This document shows positions 61,439 to 64,000 of a stretch of DNA of 64,000 bases, piece after piece (within the stretch, counting starts at the first letter, position 1; the number at the start of each line of letters is the position of its first letter). Where the stretch lies: positions 1-64,000 of the forward strand of contig NZ_JAJISD010000018.1 of assembly GCF_020880995.1 (NCBI RefSeq), written 5' to 3'. This stretch comes from Reyranella aquatilis (lineage in GTDB: Bacteria; Pseudomonadota; Alphaproteobacteria; Reyranellales; Reyranellaceae). Both the position numbers and the translations under genes were made by a program. The notes under the pieces were generated by a model. That model searched no databases and was not told where the DNA came from. It saw nothing but the letters and a program-made list of their open reading frames with translations.

Positions 61439-62587
61439 ATGCTTCCCTCCCAACGCGACCTGTTCGACATTCCGCGCGACGTCTGCTTCCTGAACGCCGC
61501 GGCATGGAGTCCGCTGCCGCTCGCGGTGCAGGAAGCCGGCCGTGTCGGCGTCGGCCGCAAGGGCCAGCCATGGAAGCTCGATGCCGACTTCATGTCGAAC
61601 CAGTACGAGCGCGCGCGCAAGGCGGCCGCAGCGCTGATCGGCGCCGATCCCGCGGACATCGCGCTGATCCCGTCGGTCGGCTACGGCGTCTCGACCGCCG
61701 GCAAGGTGATGACCCTGCCGCGCGGCAGCCGCGTGCTGGTCCTGCAGGACGACCACACCTCGCCGGTCCTCGAATGGATGAGCCGCGCCGAGCAGGGCGG
61801 CTACACGGTCGAACAGGTGAAGCAGCCGGCCGACGGCGACTGGACAGCAGCAGTGCTGGACGCCATCGCCCGCACCGACGCCGCACCGCTTTCCCTCGTC
61901 TCGATCTCGTCCGTTCACTGGTCCGACGGCGGCGCGCTCGACCTGTCGCGCATCGCCTCTGCGGTTCGCCGCGAAGGCGCGGCCTTCCTCGTCGATGCCA
62001 CGCACGATGCCGGCGTCCGCCGCATCGACGTGAAGACGCTCGATCCCGACTTCCTGATCTTCCCGACCTACAAATGGGTGCTGGGCCCTTACGGCCGCGC
62101 CTTCCTGTATGTCGCAAAGCGCCACCAGAACGGAGTGCCGCTCGAACAGACGGCACCGGCCCGAAAGGGCGTGGCCGCCGAGCAGAAAATCTATTTCCGC
62201 GACCTCTCCTATGCCGGCGGCGCACGCCGCTACGACATGGGCGAGCGCGACCATTTCATCACACTGGAGATGGCCGCCGTCGGCATGGAAATGATGGCCG
62301 GCTGGGGCAACGACGCGATCGTCGGAAGACTCGGGATGCTGACCGACCGGCTGGCCGACGGCCTCGCCAACTCCGGCGTCCGCGTGCTCGACCGCAAGCT
62401 GCGCGCGCCGCACCTTCTCTGCCTGCAGTTTCCCAAGGGCATGTCCGACGACCTGCCGAAGAAGCTGGCGGCGGAACACGTCTATGCCGCACCGCGCCTG
62501 GGGCGCCTGCGCATCAGCCCGCACGTCTACAACGACGAGCAGGATGTCGACCGCTTCGTCGAGGTTTTCAGGAAAGTGGCGCTGTAG
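61439..62587 (+). CDS. Class V aminotransferase-fold PLP enzyme
   Basis: Pyridoxal-phosphate enzyme of 382 residues in the class V (cysteine desulfurase/isopenicillin epimerase-like) group. Lys212 in FPTYKWVLGP should bind PLP and Asp186 in FLVDATHDAG should hold the ring nitrogen. The N-terminal CFLNAAAWSPLP resembles epimerase- and kynureninase-like members more than IscS, as no catalytic Cys loop is visible. Substrate is unknown. The ATG at 61439 has no good ribosome site, but the frame conserves family sequence from residue 10 on. Confidence 0.86.
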   Translation: MLPSQRDLFDIPRDVCFLNAAAWSPLPLAVQEAGRVGVGRKGQPWKLDADFMSNQYERARKAAAALIGADPADIALIPSVGYGVSTAGKVMTLPRGSRVLVLQDDHTSPVLEWMSRAEQGGYTVEQVKQPADGDWTAAVLDAIARTDAAPLSLVSISSVHWSDGGALDLSRIASAVRREGAAFLVDATHDAGVRRIDVKTLDPDFLIFPTYKWVLGPYGRAFLYVAKRHQNGVPLEQTAPARKGVAAEQKIYFRDLSYAGGARRYDMGERDHFITLEMAAVGMEMMAGWGNDAIVGRLGMLTDRLADGLANSGVRVLDRKLRAPHLLCLQFPKGMSDDLPKKLAAEHVYAAPRLGRLRISPHVYNDEQDVDRFVEVFRKVAL

Positions 62588-62612
62588 CATCGCGCCGGAA
62601 GAGGGGTTTGGT

Positions 62613-63590
62613 TTGCGTAACACTCGTCGCCAGTTTCTGGGCCGGTTTCTGGCCGCTTCACTCGCGTCGCCGTTGGTCGCCCGGGCCGCCTCGGCGCAGG
62701 GCAGGTACCCCGAGCGGCCGATCAAGATCATCGTGCCCTTCCCGCCCGGCGGAGGCGTCGACCTGACGGCGCGGCTGATGATGGAGCCTCTGTCGAAGGA
62801 ACTCGGGCAATCGATCGTCATCGAGAACAAGGGCGGTGCGGGCGGCCTGATCGGCGTCGAGGCGATGTCGCACGCGCCGCCGGACGGCTACACGCTGTCG
62901 CTCACCGGCGCCGGCACGCTGACGGCCGGTCCTCATCTGCGCGCCAAGATGCCCTATGACCCGACCGCGCTGACGCAGATCACGCGGCTGGTCCGCATGC
63001 CCTTCATCGTGGCGGTGCGCAACGACCTGCCGGCGAAGACGCTGCCGGAGTTCATGGAACTCGCGAAGAAGCAGGAACTGCGCTGGGCGTCCGGCGGCAT
63101 CGGCACCAGCCAGCATCTCGCGGGCGAGCTCTTCACCCAGATGTCCGGCCTCAAGATGATCCACGTGCCCTATCGCGGCACCGGCCCGGCGCTCAACGAT
63201 CTCGCCGCCGGCATCGTCGATGCCTATTTCGGCGATCCGGCGACGCTCGGCCTGATCCGCGGCGGCAAGGCGCGCGCCATGGCCGTCACCTCGCCGGAGC
63301 GCTGGCCCGTCCTGCCCGACACGCCGGCGGTCGCCGAGGTGGTGAAGGGCTACGAGGCGGAGAACTGGTACGGGCTCGCGGCGCCTCCCGGCACGCCGCA
63401 GCCGATCGTCGAGCGGCTCAACACGGCCATCGCCAAGGTCTTCGCCGAACCCGACGTGAAGAAGAAATACGAGGAGAACGGCCTCACCCCCGCCCTTCTC
63501 TCACCGGCCGACTACGTGGCCTTCCTGAAGCGCGATTCCGTCACCTGGGGTGACGTGGTGCGCAAGGGCAACATCAAGCTCGACGAGTAG
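62613..63590 (+). CDS. Bug-family (TctC-like) periplasmic binding protein
   Basis: Periplasmic receptor of 325 residues. The start is a TTG after GAGGGG; a twin-arginine-like signal (RRQFLGRFLAAS at residues 5-16) leads to ARAASA-QG. Bug motifs are IIVPFPPGGGVDLTARL and GAGGLIGVEAMSHAPPDGYTL. No TctA or TctB is seen, but the window ends soon after. A hydantoinase A-like gene starts 2 bp after its stop, so both are in one operon and the ligand may be a hydantoin, oxoproline or related cyclic amide, which is inference. Confidence 0.9.
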   Translation: MRNTRRQFLGRFLAASLASPLVARAASAQGRYPERPIKIIVPFPPGGGVDLTARLMMEPLSKELGQSIVIENKGGAGGLIGVEAMSHAPPDGYTLSLTGAGTLTAGPHLRAKMPYDPTALTQITRLVRMPFIVAVRNDLPAKTLPEFMELAKKQELRWASGGIGTSQHLAGELFTQMSGLKMIHVPYRGTGPALNDLAAGIVDAYFGDPATLGLIRGGKARAMAVTSPERWPVLPDTPAVAEVVKGYEAENWYGLAAPPGTPQPIVERLNTAIAKVFAEPDVKKKYEENGLTPALLSPADYVAFLKRDSVTWGDVVRKGNIKLDE

Positions 63591-63592
63591 AA

Positions 63593-64000
63593 ATGTCCTC
63601 CCGTCTGGCCGTCGACATCGGCGGCACGTTCACCGATGTCGTGCTCGAAACCGGCGCGACCTCGCACAGCATCAAGGTGCTGACCACGCCCGACGCGCCC
63701 GAACGCGCCGTGCTCGAGGGTGTCCGCTCCATCCTCGCCGAGGCGAAATGCCGGCCGCAGGACGTGACGCTCGTCGTGCACGGCACGACGCTCGCCACTA
63801 ACGCATTGATCGAGCGCAAGGGGGCGCGCACGGCGCTGATCACGACGGAAGGCTTTCGCGATTCCGTCGAGATGGCCTGGGAGCATCGCTTCGAGCAGTA
63901 CGACATCTACATGGAGCGGCCGCAACCGCTGGTGCCGCGCGACCTGCGGTTCGGCGTGCCCGAGCGGGTCGCCTCCGACGGCGCCGTCCTACTGGCGCTC
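63593..64000 (+). CDS. Hydantoinase A/5-oxoprolinase family protein, cut by the window end
   Basis: The first 136 codons of a gene that runs off the right edge. MSSRLAVDIGGTFTDVVLE, with the phosphate-binding DIGGTFTD, and LVVHGTTLATNALIERKG mark the N-terminal domain of hydantoinase A/oxoprolinase (HyuA). Such proteins are usually about 650-700 residues and pair with HyuB in ATP-dependent opening of hydantoins or 5-oxoproline, or in ketone carboxylation. It starts 2 bp after the Bug gene with no strong ribosome site, so coupling is likely. Confidence 0.88.
   Translation, partial: MSSRLAVDIGGTFTDVVLETGATSHSIKVLTTPDAPERAVLEGVRSILAEAKCRPQDVTLVVHGTTLATNALIERKGARTALITTEGFRDSVEMAWEHRFEQYDIYMERPQPLVPRDLRFGVPERVASDGAVLLAL

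Overview
The window is a dense, GC-rich (roughly two thirds G+C) chromosomal stretch from an alphaproteobacterium. Support for this comes from the codon use, the large number of Bug/TctC-type binding proteins, palindromic intergenic repeats of the kind common in Bradyrhizobium- or Reyranella-like genomes, a promoter matching the alphaproteobacterial general stress sigma factor EcfG, and a single-chain BC-BCCP-CT acyl-CoA carboxylase. Genus is not resolved. I see no rRNA, tRNA, CRISPR array, transposase or phage gene.

Layout. 0.2-6 kb: a minus-strand run with a phosphonate monoester hydrolase/sulfatase-type enzyme, protocatechuate 3,4-dioxygenase (pcaH, pcaG), pcaB and a family-5 solute-binding protein. 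6-13 kb: two D-2-hydroxyacid dehydrogenases and an AtzG-AtzE-AtzH-like (HpxX-Y-Z-like) amidohydrolase operon, divergent from an AtzF-like allophanate hydrolase. 13-20 kb: an SDR, an FMN-dependent alpha-hydroxyacid dehydrogenase, a second orphan family-5 binding protein and a fused biotin-dependent carboxylase. 20-24.4 kb: a flavodoxin-like protein, an SDR and a complete tripartite tricarboxylate transporter (tctB-tctA-tctC). 24.4-33 kb: a strongly structured intergenic block, a pair of acyl-CoA dehydrogenases, a DOPA-dioxygenase-like protein, a PncC-like amidase, a DUF423 protein, an SDR, an enoyl-CoA hydratase, a 3-hydroxyacyl-CoA dehydrogenase and an RhlE-type helicase with a long repetitive tail. 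33-43 kb: mixed catabolic and transport genes (Bug receptor, LLM flavin enzyme, EamA exporter, SDR, LprI-like, GFA, epoxide hydrolase, two crotonases, TauE/SafE, amidase). 43-49 kb: a complete TRAP transporter, another Bug receptor, a DUF486 protein and a GT39-type glycosyltransferase that seems to start at CTG. 49-53 kb: a feoA-feoB-PepSY iron operon. 53-57 kb: a hydrolase, a CaiB/BaiF CoA-transferase with permuted segment order, a lower-GC PD-(D/E)XK/DUF3883 protein, a PPOX flavoprotein and a GNAT. 57-61.4 kb: an otsB-GH15-otsA trehalose operon behind an EcfG-like promoter, and a CsbD stress gene with a clear terminator. 61.4-64 kb: a class V aminotransferase-fold protein, a Bug receptor, and the first 136 codons of a hydantoinase A/oxoprolinase gene cut by the window edge.

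Taken together this is a soil-type catabolic region: scavenging receptors (four Bug proteins, two family-5 SBPs, one TRAP, one TTT), CoA-thioester chemistry, aromatic ring cleavage and amide nitrogen release, with iron import and stress protection alongside. Many genes are translationally coupled through ATGA or GTGA overlaps. The points most worth following up are the AtzGEH/AtzF divergon, the permuted CoA-transferase, the TauE/66-residue protein/crotonase triplet, the lower-GC nuclease-like gene, the EcfG-like promoter of the trehalose operon, the CTG start, and several families of long intergenic palindromes.
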